Below, in pieces: positions 8,813-17,559 of a stretch of DNA of 64,000 nucleotides. Within the stretch, counting starts at the first letter, position 1. Each line of letters begins with the position of its first letter. The stretch comes from Actinoallomurus soli (GTDB taxonomy: Bacteria > Actinomycetota > Actinomycetes > Streptosporangiales > Streptosporangiaceae), in the NCBI RefSeq assembly GCF_024055715.1, contig NZ_JAMXMV010000008.1, positions 62,001 through 126,000 of the forward strand. Reading direction: 5' to 3'. The notes under the pieces are model-generated. The model did no database searches. It was given only the letters and a program-made list of their open reading frames with translations, and was not told the DNA's origin. A program made the translations under genes and the position numbers.

Positions 8813-8962
8813 CGACACGAGGGGACGCCCCGGAGCCGAACCACCTTCGGGTGTTTGGCAGGCTTAGGGCGTCCAACGCGTCAGCCCGCGTCGCCCGCAG
8901 GGACGGCGCCCGTCGTGCCGGAGGAGCGCGTAGATGAAGTGTGCAGGGAGGGCGGACACCAT
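8813..8962 (+). promoter_or_regulatory. Structured 5' leader of etfB
   Basis: The leader can fold well. GGACGCCC (8823-8830) pairs perfectly with GGGCGTCC (8867-8874). Inside, GCCGAA and CACC pair with GGTG and TTTGGC around a TTCG loop (about 8835-8859). A further short stem, GACGG-CGC-CCGTC, lies in the last third. The ribosome binding site AGGGAGG is at about 8945. I could not match it to a known riboswitch class; it may be a mere stabilising leader or an uncharacterised regulatory RNA. Confidence 0.4.
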
Positions 8963-9742
8963 ATGAACATCGTCGTCTGCGTGAAGCAGGTCCCCGACAC
9001 GGCGACCGAACGCAAGCTGCGGTCCGACGACAAGACCCTCGACCGTGAGGCGGCCGACGGCGTCATCAACGAGCTCGACGAGTACGCCGTCGAGGAGGCC
9101 CTGACCATCAAGGAGGCCCACGGCGGTGAGGTGACCGTTCTCACCATGGGCCCGGAGAAGGCCTCGGAGTCGATCCGCAAGGCCCTGGCCATGGGCGCCG
9201 ACAAGGCCGTCCACGTGTCGGATGAGGCGCTGCACGGCTCGGACGCGCTGTCGACCTCGTACGCGCTCGCGCAGGTGCTCAAGAAGGTCGGCTTCGACAT
9301 CGTCATCCTCGGCGCGGAGTCGACCGACGCCCGTACCGGGCTGCTGGCCTCGATGCTGTCCGAGCGGCTCGGCGTCCCCCAGGTGACGCTGGCGAACAAG
9401 GTCGAGATCGACGGGTCCTCGCTCACGGCGCAGCGGCTCACCGACTACGGCTTCGACCGCGTCGAGGCGAGCCTGCCCGCCGTGGTCAGCGTCGTCGAGA
9501 AGATCAACGAGCCGCGCTACCCCTCGTTCAAGGGGATCATGGCGGCGAAGAAGAAGCCGGTCGAGAAGCTCGCCGTCGCCGACGCCGAGATCGACGCCGC
9601 CAAGGTCGGGCTCGCCGGGGCCTCGACCGAGGTCGTCGACTTCGCCGACGCGCCACCGCGCGAGAAGGGCCAGATCGTCAAGGACGAGGGCGACGGCGGC
9701 GTGAAGGTCGCCGAGTTCCTCGCGTCCAAGAAGTTCATCTGA
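8963..9742 (+). CDS. etfB: Electron transfer flavoprotein beta subunit
   Basis: 259 residues. EtfB pairs with EtfA to carry electrons from acyl-CoA and other flavin dehydrogenases to the membrane quinone pool. The N-terminus MNIVVCVKQVPDT is the family signature and sets the start, with AGGGAGG upstream. The AMP-binding segment around GAESTDARTG (about residues 113-122) and the C-terminal anchoring arm are present. Length is normal. The gene is 11 bases from etfA and surely co-transcribed with it. No dehydrogenase or ETF-quinone oxidoreductase gene lies next to it in this window. Confidence 0.96.
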   Translation: MNIVVCVKQVPDTATERKLRSDDKTLDREAADGVINELDEYAVEEALTIKEAHGGEVTVLTMGPEKASESIRKALAMGADKAVHVSDEALHGSDALSTSYALAQVLKKVGFDIVILGAESTDARTGLLASMLSERLGVPQVTLANKVEIDGSSLTAQRLTDYGFDRVEASLPAVVSVVEKINEPRYPSFKGIMAAKKKPVEKLAVADAEIDAAKVGLAGASTEVVDFADAPPREKGQIVKDEGDGGVKVAEFLASKKFI

Positions 9743-9753
9743 GAGGCGGGGAA

Positions 9754-10704
9754 ATGGCGGAGATTCTCGTCCTCGTCGACCATGTCGACGGAGAGGTCAA
9801 GAAGGTCACCTTCGAGCTGCTGACGCTCGCGCGCCGGCACGGCGACGCCGCGGCGGTATGGGTCGGCCCGGGCTACGAGGGCGCCAAGGACAAGCTCGCG
9901 GAGTACGGCGCGGCCAAGGTCTACGTCGCCGCCGACGAGGAGCTGACCTCCTACGTCGTCGCGCCGAAGGCCGAGCTGCTGGCTCAGCTCGTCGCCGAGA
10001 AGTCCCCGGCCGCGGTCCTCGTCGCCGCGACGGGCGAGGGCAAGGAGATCGCGGGGCGTCTCGCGGTCAAGACCGAGTCCGGCGTGCTCACCGATGTCGT
10101 CGACGTCGCGGACGGGTTCGTCGGCGAGCACTCGATCTTCGGTGGCGCGATCGTCTCGCACGCCAAGGTGACGAAGGGCACGCCGATCATCGCGGTCCGC
10201 CCCAACTCCACGGCCCCCGAGGCCGCGCCGTCGACGCCCGCCGAGGAGCAGGTGTCGGTGACGCTGTCCGACGCGGCCAAGGCCGCCAAGGTCGTCGAGA
10301 AGGTCGTCCAGGAGAAGGGCGAGCGCCCGGAGCTGACCGAGGCCGCGATCGTGGTCTCCGGCGGCCGGGGCGTCGGCGGCGCCGACAACTTCAAGCTCAT
10401 CGAGGAGCTGGCCGACTCGCTCGGCGCGGCCGTCGGCGCCTCGCGCGCCGCGACCGACGCCGGCTGGTACCCCCACACCTTCCAGGTGGGCCAGACCGGC
10501 AAGACGGTGTCGCCGCAGCTGTACATCGCGGTGGGCATCTCCGGTGCCATCCAGCACCGGGCCGGCATGCAGACCTCCAAGACGATCGTCGCGATCAACA
10601 AGGACCCGGACGCGCCGATCTTCGAGCTGGTCGACTACGGCATCGTCGGTGACCTGTTCCAGGTCGCCCCGCAGCTGACCGAGGAGATCACCAAGCGCAA
10701 GTGA
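9754..10704 (+). CDS. etfA: Electron transfer flavoprotein alpha subunit
   Basis: 316 residues, normal length. The C-terminal FAD-binding domain shows the family sequence: [12 protein letters not shown], then [34 protein letters not shown] and [10 protein letters not shown], which contact FAD. The N-terminal domain associates with EtfB. GAGAGGCGGGGAA precedes the ATG, so translation follows closely on etfB. A strong bidirectional hairpin lies just after the stop codon. Confidence 0.96.
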   Translation: MAEILVLVDHVDGEVKKVTFELLTLARRHGDAAAVWVGPGYEGAKDKLAEYGAAKVYVAADEELTSYVVAPKAELLAQLVAEKSPAAVLVAATGEGKEIAGRLAVKTESGVLTDVVDVADGFVGEHSIFGGAIVSHAKVTKGTPIIAVRPNSTAPEAAPSTPAEEQVSVTLSDAAKAAKVVEKVVQEKGERPELTEAAIVVSGGRGVGGADNFKLIEELADSLGAAVGASRAATDAGWYPHTFQVGQTGKTVSPQLYIAVGISGAIQHRAGMQTSKTIVAINKDPDAPIFELVDYGIVGDLFQVAPQLTEEITKRK

Positions 10705-10713
10705 CCTCGCGCG

Positions 10714-10752
10714 CGACGACGCCCCGGCGGATCCATCGCCGGGGCGTCGTCG
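10714..10752. terminator. Bidirectional terminator hairpin between etfA and the minus-strand membrane protein
   Basis: Sixteen-base perfect arms (10714-10729 and 10737-10752) enclose the 7-base loop GATCCAT. It lies 9 bases after the etfA stop and 13 bases beyond the end of the convergent gene, so it can end both transcripts. There is no clear T run. Confidence 0.75.
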
Positions 10753-10765
10753 TGCCCGGGGAGCG

Positions 10766-11689
10766 TCAGCGCGCGGTCGGGGTGGGTACGGGCGCCCCCG
10801 GCGACGGCGGGCCCTCGTGCACCTGGCGGGTCGGGCCGACCCACAGCATGACCTGGCCCTGCGCCCACGGGTCGGCGTCGTGCACGAACCAGCCCGGCTT
10901 CACCTTCGCCGGTGGCACGCCGTACCGGTAGGGCCGGTTGTCGCCGTTCGCCGCCACGTACCGGTACTGCGGCACGGTGACGTGCCGCTTCTTCAGCATC
11001 GCGAGGACCTCGGCGACCGTGCGGCCGCGGTACGTCAGCCCGTGCATCACCTCGCCCGGCGCGTCGGCCGGGGCGGTGGAGGAGTACTGCTCGCCGGGCC
11101 GCGCCGCCCGCCCGAACACCTCCATCGAGTGCGCCTTGTAGCCGAGCGGGATCTTCAAGCCGACGGGGCAGTCGCCGCCGCCCCCGGTGCGGCACCTGCC
11201 TCGCGCCGAGATCACCTTGATCGCGTCGCCCTCCGACTCCGCCATCACCACGGTGCCGACGATCGACGGTGACACCGGGACCAGCCGCAGGTCGATGTTC
11301 ATGCCGTGCGCGGCGAACTCCTTCCGGTACCGCGCCGGATCGGCGAGCGGGTCCTTGACCTTGACGATCAGGTACCGGCCCTGGGTGGAGAAGGTCAGCG
11401 CCGCCAGCTGGACCCTCGGGGCGCCGCTGCGCGTCGTCTGCGGTGTCTGCCTCCGCGGGGCCGGTGAACCGGACAGCACGGACGCGGCGACGACGGACGC
11501 GGCGACCGCCGCGCCGGCCAGCGGCAGGCCGATGACCAGGGCCCGGCGGCGCCGTGCCGGACGTCCCTCCGGCACGGCGGTGGACATGATCCGATCGGCC
11601 AGGTCGCTTCTCGTCCCGGGGCTCACCCTGCGGGCCGCCTCCTCGTCCGTGACGGGCGCGAGCCGCCCGATCAGCTCGTCGTGCCTCAT
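10766..11689 (-). CDS. Single-pass membrane protein, probable anti-sigma partner
   Basis: 307 residues. A cytoplasmic part of about 50 residues ends in a run of arginines, followed by one membrane helix (about 49-70, ALVIGLPLAGAAVAASVVAA). The rest would be extracytoplasmic, with Cys-containing GRCRTGGGGDCP near the middle and a Pro-rich C-terminus. The topology and the 4-base ATGA overlap with the upstream ECF sigma factor gene suggest a role in controlling that factor. I see no HxxxCxxC zinc anti-sigma motif, so the assignment rests mainly on context. Confidence 0.65.
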   Translation of the reverse strand: MRHDELIGRLAPVTDEEAARRVSPGTRSDLADRIMSTAVPEGRPARRRRALVIGLPLAGAAVAASVVAASVLSGSPAPRRQTPQTTRSGAPRVQLAALTFSTQGRYLIVKVKDPLADPARYRKEFAAHGMNIDLRLVPVSPSIVGTVVMAESEGDAIKVISARGRCRTGGGGDCPVGLKIPLGYKAHSMEVFGRAARPGEQYSSTAPADAPGEVMHGLTYRGRTVAEVLAMLKKRHVTVPQYRYVAANGDNRPYRYGVPPAKVKPGWFVHDADPWAQGQVMLWVGPTRQVHEGPPSPGAPVPTPTAR

Positions 11690-12309
11690 GCGTGCTCTCC
11701 CTTCGCGACGCGCGCTCGGTGGTGGTGGGTGTCCGCGCGGGTCTCACGGGCCTCCCCGGCTTCCCGGGCCTCCTGGTCCGCGAGCGCGCGGGCGAACCGC
11801 TTGCGCGCCCGGTGGAGCCGGATCCGTACGGCGTTGCGCGAGCAGCCGAGCACCGTGGCGATCTCCCCGGCGTCCAGGCCCTCCCAGCCGACCAGCGACA
11901 ACAGCTCCCGGTCGTCCTCGGACAGGCCGCGGAACGCCTCCGCGACGGCGCCGGACCCCTGGTCCTCGGCGGGACGGATCACGGGTCCCAGCTCGGCCCG
12001 CAGCCGGTCACCGAGCGCGCTGCGCCGCCGTTCACCCCGGCGGTGGTTGGCGAGGACCCGCCTGGCCACGCCGTACAGCCAGGGACGTGCCCCGCCCCCG
12101 GCGGGCACGTCGTCGAGGCGCCGCCAGGCGATCAGGAAGGTCTCGGCGAGGATGTCCGCGGCGTCGTGCCCGTTCTCCGCGCGGCGCATGACGTATCCGA
12201 GGACCGGGTCATGACAGGCCGCGTAGATCTCCGCGAATCTTCGCCTTCTCTCGTCGAGAGGTTCCAAGCCCCTCTCCTCTCGGTCGGTGGCCCGCGCGAG
12301 TGCGCTCAC
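11686..12309 (-). CDS. ECF-family RNA polymerase sigma factor
   Basis: 207 residues. Region 2 runs from about residue 20 to 85 (YAACHDPVLGYVMRR, then AADILAETFLIAWRR). Region 4 is at about 125-180, with a helix-turn-helix in LDAGEIATVLGCSRNAVRIRL. The last 25 residues are charged and His-rich, beyond the usual end. The start is a GTG at 12309, and the stop overlaps the ATG of the membrane partner. The gene is divergent from the DUF2079 gene, whose start is under 40 bases away, so their promoters are compact or overlapping. Confidence 0.9.
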   Translation of the reverse strand: MSALARATDREERGLEPLDERRRRFAEIYAACHDPVLGYVMRRAENGHDAADILAETFLIAWRRLDDVPAGGGARPWLYGVARRVLANHRRGERRRSALGDRLRAELGPVIRPAEDQGSGAVAEAFRGLSEDDRELLSLVGWEGLDAGEIATVLGCSRNAVRIRLHRARKRFARALADQEAREAGEARETRADTHHHRARVAKGEHA

Positions 12310-12333
12310 CTACAGACCTGTCCGGCCGACCCG

Positions 12334-12339
12334 TACCAT
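12334..12339 (+). promoter_or_regulatory. -10 box TACCAT, probable leaderless promoter
   Basis: TACCAT ends 8 bases before the ATG at 12348, with no ribosome binding site between. This supports 12348 as start over an in-frame upstream candidate at 12300 that would overlap the divergent sigma gene. Confidence 0.4.
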
Positions 12340-12347
12340 TTCGCGAA

Positions 12348-13778
12348 ATGATCACCTATGTCCGGGCAGCGCGCCGGTCCTGGGCGGAGCCGCGCCGGGA
12401 TCCGTACTGGCTCGCGGGCGCCTTCCTCCTCGCGTACGCGGCGCTGTCGCTCGCGCGGTACCGCCGCATGGAGACGCTGTCCTGGGATCTGGGGATCTTC
12501 GAGCAGGCCGTCCGGGGCTACGCGCACCTGCGCGCCCCGATCGCCGACATCAAGGGCCCCGGCGCGAACGTCCTCGGCGATCACTTCAGCCCGATCGTCG
12601 CGCTGCTGGCGCCGCCGTACCGGATCTTCCCGACACCGGTCACGCTGCTCGTCGCCCAGGCCGCGCTGTTCGCGTTCGCCATCGTCCCGATCACGCGGGT
12701 CGCCGCGCATCTCCTGGGCCGCCGGCCGGGCCTGGCGATCGGCGCCGCCTACGGACTGTCCTGGGGCGTCCAGCGCGCGGTGCAGTTCGACTTCCATGAG
12801 ATCGCGTTCGCCATGCCGCTGCTCGCCCTCTCGCTGGAGGCGGTGCTGCGCGGGCGGTGGTGGGCGGCGATGGCGTGGGCGCTCCCGCTCGTCCTCGTCA
12901 AGGAGGACATGGGGCTCACGGCCGCCGCGATCGGCTGCGTGGTCGCCCTGCGGGCACGGCGGGATCCCGCGCGCTCCCGTGTCGTCCCCTGCGCGGTCGC
13001 GCTGGTCGCCTTCGGCGTGGCGTCGACCGTCCTCGCCCTCCTCGTGGTGATCCCGGCGTTCAACGGCGGCGGCTACGGGTACTGGCAGAAGCTGACCGGT
13101 CACGGCGTGCACGGCGCCCGCCACGTGCCGCCCGGCATCGCGATCCGCACCGTGCTGTGGACCCTGGTGCCCACGAGCGGCCTGTACGCGCTGCGGTCCC
13201 CGCTCGTCCTCGTCGCCGTGCCGACGCTGGGCTGGCGCCTCGTCTCCCAGGACGAGCACTACTGGGGGATCCACTGGCACTACAGCGCCGTGCTGATGCC
13301 GGTGGTGCTCCTCGCGCTCGTGGACGCGGTCGCGCGGACCCGTGCCCGCACGGACGGGCCGCGCTGGACGCGGGCGTACGCGGCCCGGCTCCCGGCCGCC
13401 GTCGCGGTCGCCGCGCTCGCGCTCACGACGACCCTTCCCCTCGGGGCGCTCCTGCACTGGGGGACGTACCGGGTGGACGCCCGGACCGTCGCGGTGAAGA
13501 GACTGCTCCGGAAGATCCCGGACGGCGCGACCGTCGAGTGCGACGTCGCGCCGATCAGCCGGCTGACCCGCCGCACGACCGTCTACTGGATCGGCGACGC
13601 CAAGGGCGTGACCCCGGACTACCTCACGTTCCGCCTGCGGTCGCTGCCCAGTGGGGATCCCCTCGGCTTCGCGCACGCCCTCCACCCCACCGCACACTAC
13701 CGCGAGGTCGCCCGGGCCGGGGGCTACGTCGTCCTCGCCCGGGAGCAGGGGAGCGGAGCCCTGTGGACGGGGTCCTGA
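12348..13778 (+). CDS. DUF2079 multi-pass membrane protein
   Basis: 476 residues with about ten hydrophobic segments. It has the DUF2079 pattern: WDLGIFEQAVRGYA near residue 48, GDHFSPIVALLAP near 80, a central QFDFHEIAFAMP and LVLVKEDMGL, and a soluble C-terminal part from about residue 380. The family is related in layout to membrane glycosyltransferases or mannosyltransferases, but no member's reaction is established, so none is assigned. The gene is followed directly by a hairpin. Confidence 0.8.
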   Translation: MITYVRAARRSWAEPRRDPYWLAGAFLLAYAALSLARYRRMETLSWDLGIFEQAVRGYAHLRAPIADIKGPGANVLGDHFSPIVALLAPPYRIFPTPVTLLVAQAALFAFAIVPITRVAAHLLGRRPGLAIGAAYGLSWGVQRAVQFDFHEIAFAMPLLALSLEAVLRGRWWAAMAWALPLVLVKEDMGLTAAAIGCVVALRARRDPARSRVVPCAVALVAFGVASTVLALLVVIPAFNGGGYGYWQKLTGHGVHGARHVPPGIAIRTVLWTLVPTSGLYALRSPLVLVAVPTLGWRLVSQDEHYWGIHWHYSAVLMPVVLLALVDAVARTRARTDGPRWTRAYAARLPAAVAVAALALTTTLPLGALLHWGTYRVDARTVAVKRLLRKIPDGATVECDVAPISRLTRRTTVYWIGDAKGVTPDYLTFRLRSLPSGDPLGFAHALHPTAHYREVARAGGYVVLAREQGSGALWTGS

Positions 13779-13781
13779 GAA

Positions 13782-13797
13782 CGGCGGGCACCCGCCG
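13782..13797 (+). terminator. Short GC hairpin after the DUF2079 gene
   Basis: CGGCGGG and CCCGCCG form perfect 7-bp arms with a two-base gap, 4 bases after the stop codon. No T tract follows. Confidence 0.5.
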
Positions 13798-13920
13798 GAC
13801 GCGGATCCACGCGTACGACGTCCCCCTGAATCAGCACCAAATCTGACGTTTCGGTTGACGCGTGATGACGGATCGGAGCAGGCTTCCCCGAGTCGTTTTC
13901 GATCTTGGGGGAATCGTCGA

Positions 13921-15825
13921 ATGTTCGACCGACGTCGCGTGATCGGTGCGGGGGCCGTGCTGGCGGCCGCCATCGGCACCGGAGCCGTTCTCGCGCAGCA
14001 GCACCCGTCCTCGCCCACCGTGGGACTCCAGGCGGCCTCCGCGCCGACCCGGCAGGCGGCGTTCGCCGCCGCGGCGAAGCGGTACAAGGTGCCGGTGAGC
14101 GTCCTGCTCGGGGTCTCCTACCTGGAATCGCGGTGGGACGCCAACGAGGGCCTGCCCAGCACGAGCGGCGGGTACGGCCCCATGCACCTCACCCAGGTCG
14201 CCGCCGCGCCCGGGGGCGGGGCGGAGCAGGGGGACGGCGACGACCGCGCCGCCTCGGCGGCGCCGAAGGCGGCCGCGGCCCCGGATGAGCAGACGATCCC
14301 GGTGGCCGCCCGGCTGACGGGGATCGACGCGGGCAGGCTCCGTACCGACCCGGCCGCCAACATCCAGGGCGGCGCGGCCCTGCTCGCGAAGTACCAGCGG
14401 GACGCGGGCGGGCCGCTCGCCGCCGACCCGGCGCGGTGGTACGCCGCCGTGACCCGCTACGGGGGGAGCGGGTGGTTCGCCGACCAGGTCTTCTCGGTGA
14501 TCCGCTCCGGCGAGTCCCGGACCACCGACGACGGGCGGCAGGTCACCCTGACGGCCGATCCGAAGGCCGTACCGGCGGGCGCGGCCACGCGGACCGCCGC
14601 GAGCGCCGCCGCCGCGACCGACTGCCCGGCGAGCCTGAAGTGCGAGTGGATCCCCGCGCCGTACAAGCAGCTCGACCCGAAGGACCCGTCGAAGTTCGGC
14701 AACCACGACGTGGCCGACCGCCCGGCGAAGCAGAAGATCGACTACATCGTCATCCACGACACCGAGTCGTCGTACGCCTCGGCCGTGAAGTCCGTCAAGG
14801 ACCCGGCCTACCTGGGCTGGCACTTCACGATCCGCTCGAAGGACGGGCACGTCGCCCAGCACGTGCGGGTCAAGGACGTCGGCCGGCACGCCGGAAACTG
14901 GTACATCAACTCCAAGTCGATCGGCGTCGAGCACGAGGGCTATGTCGCCAAGGGCACGTGGTACACCGAGGCGATGTACCGGGCCTCGGCGACGCTGGTC
15001 CGCCACCTGGCCGCGACCTACGGCGTCCCGCTGGACCGGGGGCACATCCTCGGCCATGACAACGTGCCCGCCCGGGTCATGGACACCGTGTCCCAGATGC
15101 ACCAGGACCCCGGCCCGTACTGGGACTGGGCGCACTACTTCAGCCTGCTCGGCAAGCCGCTCAAGGGCTCGGCGAGCCTCCACGGCCGGGTGATGATCCT
15201 GCCGAGCTACGCCGAGAACAAGGTCACCTACACCGGCTGCGACGCCGCGCACCCGAGCGCCAAGTGCCCGGCGCACGGCGGCGCGTCGATCATGCTGCGC
15301 ACGAAGCCGAGCTCGACGGCCCCGCTGGTCAAGGACATCGGCGCGCACCCGAGCACGGGCGGGAAGGCGACGACGAGCGTCTACGACCACTCCGCCCGCG
15401 CGTCGACCGGCCAGATCTACGCCGTCGCGGAGAAGAAGGGCTCGTGGGTGGCGATCTGGTACCTCGGGCAGAAGGCGTGGTTCTACAACTCCACGAGCAA
15501 GCGCCGGGCGGTCGCGGCCCCCGGTCTGGTCGCCACCCCGAAGACGTCGTCGGCCAAGATCTGGGGGATGGCCTACCCGGAGGAGTTCCCCGCCGGGGTC
15601 ACCCCGCCGTCGGACAAGAAGGCCGCGCCGCTGAAGTACAGCGTCGCCAAGGGCCAGAAGTACGCCGTCATCGGCAGCGAGACCGGTGAGTACTTCCACT
15701 CGGTGACGTACGACCCCGCCAAGCACATCGTGGTCACCGGCCCGCAGAAGTACTACGAGATCCAGTTCGGCCACCGCGCCTACTTCGTCAAGGCCGAGGA
15801 CGTGACGGTCTCCACCGTCTCCTAG
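13921..15825 (+). CDS. Secreted N-acetylmuramoyl-L-alanine amidase with lysozyme-like N-domain and SH3-like C-domain
   Basis: 634 residues. An export signal with consecutive arginines (DRRRVIGAG) may be Tat-type. Residues about 40-200 hold a lysozyme-like segment (SYLESRWDAN, then GGYGPMHL, NIQGGAALLAKY). The amidase_2 core follows, with zinc ligands His279 (IVIHDTE) and His379 (LGHDNV) and an Asp in HQDPGPYWDW. The C-terminal 150 residues hold SH3-like repeats (WVAIWYLGQKAWFYN). It should cut the lactoyl-alanine amide bond in peptidoglycan outside the cell. A close paralogue with the same architecture lies at 56953-58860. Confidence 0.9.
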   Translation: MFDRRRVIGAGAVLAAAIGTGAVLAQQHPSSPTVGLQAASAPTRQAAFAAAAKRYKVPVSVLLGVSYLESRWDANEGLPSTSGGYGPMHLTQVAAAPGGGAEQGDGDDRAASAAPKAAAAPDEQTIPVAARLTGIDAGRLRTDPAANIQGGAALLAKYQRDAGGPLAADPARWYAAVTRYGGSGWFADQVFSVIRSGESRTTDDGRQVTLTADPKAVPAGAATRTAASAAAATDCPASLKCEWIPAPYKQLDPKDPSKFGNHDVADRPAKQKIDYIVIHDTESSYASAVKSVKDPAYLGWHFTIRSKDGHVAQHVRVKDVGRHAGNWYINSKSIGVEHEGYVAKGTWYTEAMYRASATLVRHLAATYGVPLDRGHILGHDNVPARVMDTVSQMHQDPGPYWDWAHYFSLLGKPLKGSASLHGRVMILPSYAENKVTYTGCDAAHPSAKCPAHGGASIMLRTKPSSTAPLVKDIGAHPSTGGKATTSVYDHSARASTGQIYAVAEKKGSWVAIWYLGQKAWFYNSTSKRRAVAAPGLVATPKTSSAKIWGMAYPEEFPAGVTPPSDKKAAPLKYSVAKGQKYAVIGSETGEYFHSVTYDPAKHIVVTGPQKYYEIQFGHRAYFVKAEDVTVSTVS

Positions 15826-15837
15826 CGGACGGCGAAC

Positions 15838-15876
15838 GCGGCACCGCCGTGGCCACTGGAGCCACGGCGGTGCCGC
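15838..15876. terminator. Bidirectional terminator hairpin between the amidase and the glycosidase
   Basis: Perfect 16-base arms (15838-15853 and 15861-15876) enclose the loop CACTGGA. The two flanking genes converge, ending at 15825 and 15883, so it can serve both. Confidence 0.75.
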
Positions 15877-15882
15877 GCTCAC

Positions 15883-17412
15883 TCAGTGCCGCCGCGCCCT
15901 CGCCGCCGGGCTCTCGTGCCAGAGTCGGTCCAGCGCCGTCACGGCGTAGACGTGGTCCCTGCCGGGCTCGGCGGTCGGGTCGGTGAAGGACGTTCCGCCG
16001 GTCACGGCGATCCGCGAGGCGTCGCCGGCGCCGCACCGGGCGGCGGCCGGGCCGTCGAACCGGTACACCGCGTACCGCGCCGCGCCCGCGACGGGCCGCC
16101 AGGTCACGGTGGAGCCCGTCACGGCGGGATGCGGCCGCTGCGGGGCGTGCCCGCCGAGCCTCGGCATCAGCGGGACCAGCGCCGGGCGGGCGTAGTGGTC
16201 GGCGACCATCCGGCTCACCCCGCCGATCCGGTCGGCGTCCATGTCCTTGGCGCTGAAGTGGATGTCCCCGGCCACCTGCGGGTAGCCCCGGTCGAACGTC
16301 AGATGCCGGGACAGCTCTGCCGGGTCCTGCCACGGCGCGGCCTGCCCCGCGGCGCCCTCACGGTAGTCGGCCTGGCCGATGTAGAGCTGCACGCCGGTGC
16401 CGTCGACCTGCCGGGCCCACCAGGGGACGAGCTTGGCGTAGTCGGCCACGGTGAACCCGATGTACCAGTAGATCTGCGGAGCGAGGTAGTCGATCCACCG
16501 CTTCTTCACCCAGCCGCGGGTGTCGGCCGAGATCGCGGTGTAGGACTCCAGGCCGTTCGTGTCCGAGCCTTCGGGGTCGGAGCTCTTGTTGCGCCAGATG
16601 CCGAACGGGCTCACGCCGAACTTCACCCACGGCTTGAGGGCGTGGATCCGGCGGTCCATCTCCCGTACGAGCAGGTCGATGTTGTGCCGCCGCCAGGTGG
16701 CCTTGTCCGGGGACCCGGAGCCGTACTCGGCGTACGTCGCGTCGTCGGGGAAGTCGGCGGTGCCGCTCGGGTAGGGGTAGAAGTAGTCGTCGAAGTGGAC
16801 GCCGTCGATGTCGTAGCGGCGTACCGCGTCGAGCATCGCCCGCTCCACGAAGCGGCGGACGGCGGGGATCCCGGGGTCGTAGTAGAGCTTGCCGGCGTAG
16901 GGGTGCACCCAGTCCGGGTGGCGCCGGGCCGGATGGTTCGGGGACAGCAGGCTCGGATCGGCCTTCATCGACACCCGGTACGGGTTCATCCAGGCGTGGA
17001 ACTCCAGGCCGCGCGCGTGCGCCTCCCGTACGAGAAAGGCGAGCGGGTCGTATCCCGGGTCCTTGCCCTGCGTCCCGGTCAGGTACTGCGACCACGGCTC
17101 GTACGGCGAGGGCCAGAACGCGTCGGCGGTCGGCCGCACCTGGACGAACACCGCGTTCAGGTGGCGGGCCACGGCGTTGTCCAGCAGCCGGCGGTACTCC
17201 GCCTGCTGCCGGGCGACGGACAGGCCGGGCGCGGACGGCCAGTCGATGTTGGTGACGGAGGCGATCCACACGCCCCGCAGCTGCCGGCCGGCGGTGGCCG
17301 GGGCGGGGCAGGAGGCGGTACGGGCGCCGGCGGGAGTGGTGAGCGGCCCGGCGGCGAGTGCGCCGCCGAGCAGCGTGGCGGTGGCGAGAGACAGGACACG
17401 GCGAAGGATCAT
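15883..17412 (-). CDS. Secreted GHL10-type (DUF187) glycoside hydrolase
   Basis: 509 residues. A Sec signal peptide covers about 1-31 and ends near AGARTA. The catalytic barrel begins at LRGVWIASVTNIDWPS (about 44-60) and shows the family sequences VFVQVRPTADAFWPS, EFHAWMNPYR, the barrel strand YDIDGVHFDDYFYPY and WVKFGVSPFGIWRN. The last 90 residues form a fibronectin-III-like domain. The family acts on cell-wall or exopolysaccharide glycans; the exact substrate is unknown. GGAGAG lies upstream of the ATG. The neighbouring secreted amidase fits a cell-wall role. Confidence 0.88.
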   Translation of the reverse strand: MILRRVLSLATATLLGGALAAGPLTTPAGARTASCPAPATAGRQLRGVWIASVTNIDWPSAPGLSVARQQAEYRRLLDNAVARHLNAVFVQVRPTADAFWPSPYEPWSQYLTGTQGKDPGYDPLAFLVREAHARGLEFHAWMNPYRVSMKADPSLLSPNHPARRHPDWVHPYAGKLYYDPGIPAVRRFVERAMLDAVRRYDIDGVHFDDYFYPYPSGTADFPDDATYAEYGSGSPDKATWRRHNIDLLVREMDRRIHALKPWVKFGVSPFGIWRNKSSDPEGSDTNGLESYTAISADTRGWVKKRWIDYLAPQIYWYIGFTVADYAKLVPWWARQVDGTGVQLYIGQADYREGAAGQAAPWQDPAELSRHLTFDRGYPQVAGDIHFSAKDMDADRIGGVSRMVADHYARPALVPLMPRLGGHAPQRPHPAVTGSTVTWRPVAGAARYAVYRFDGPAAARCGAGDASRIAVTGGTSFTDPTAEPGRDHVYAVTALDRLWHESPAARARRH

Positions 17413-17559
17413 GAAGCTCTCTCCTCAGGCTCTGGAAGAGAACTTACGATCATCGGCTAGGAGATGTAAATCATTCACCGTGCCCGTCGTGTCGGCCGTG
17501 CGCGTCCTACGGCCTGGGGCCTGATCGGCGGGCGGCCCGCCGCGCCGGGCCGCGTGCCG

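Noticed and set aside
13779-13920. Possible c-di-AMP (ydaO-type) riboswitch before the amidase genes
   Set aside because: Cell-wall hydrolase genes in actinobacteria often have one, but I could not find the conserved core sequences here or at 56809-56952, and the gaps are short.
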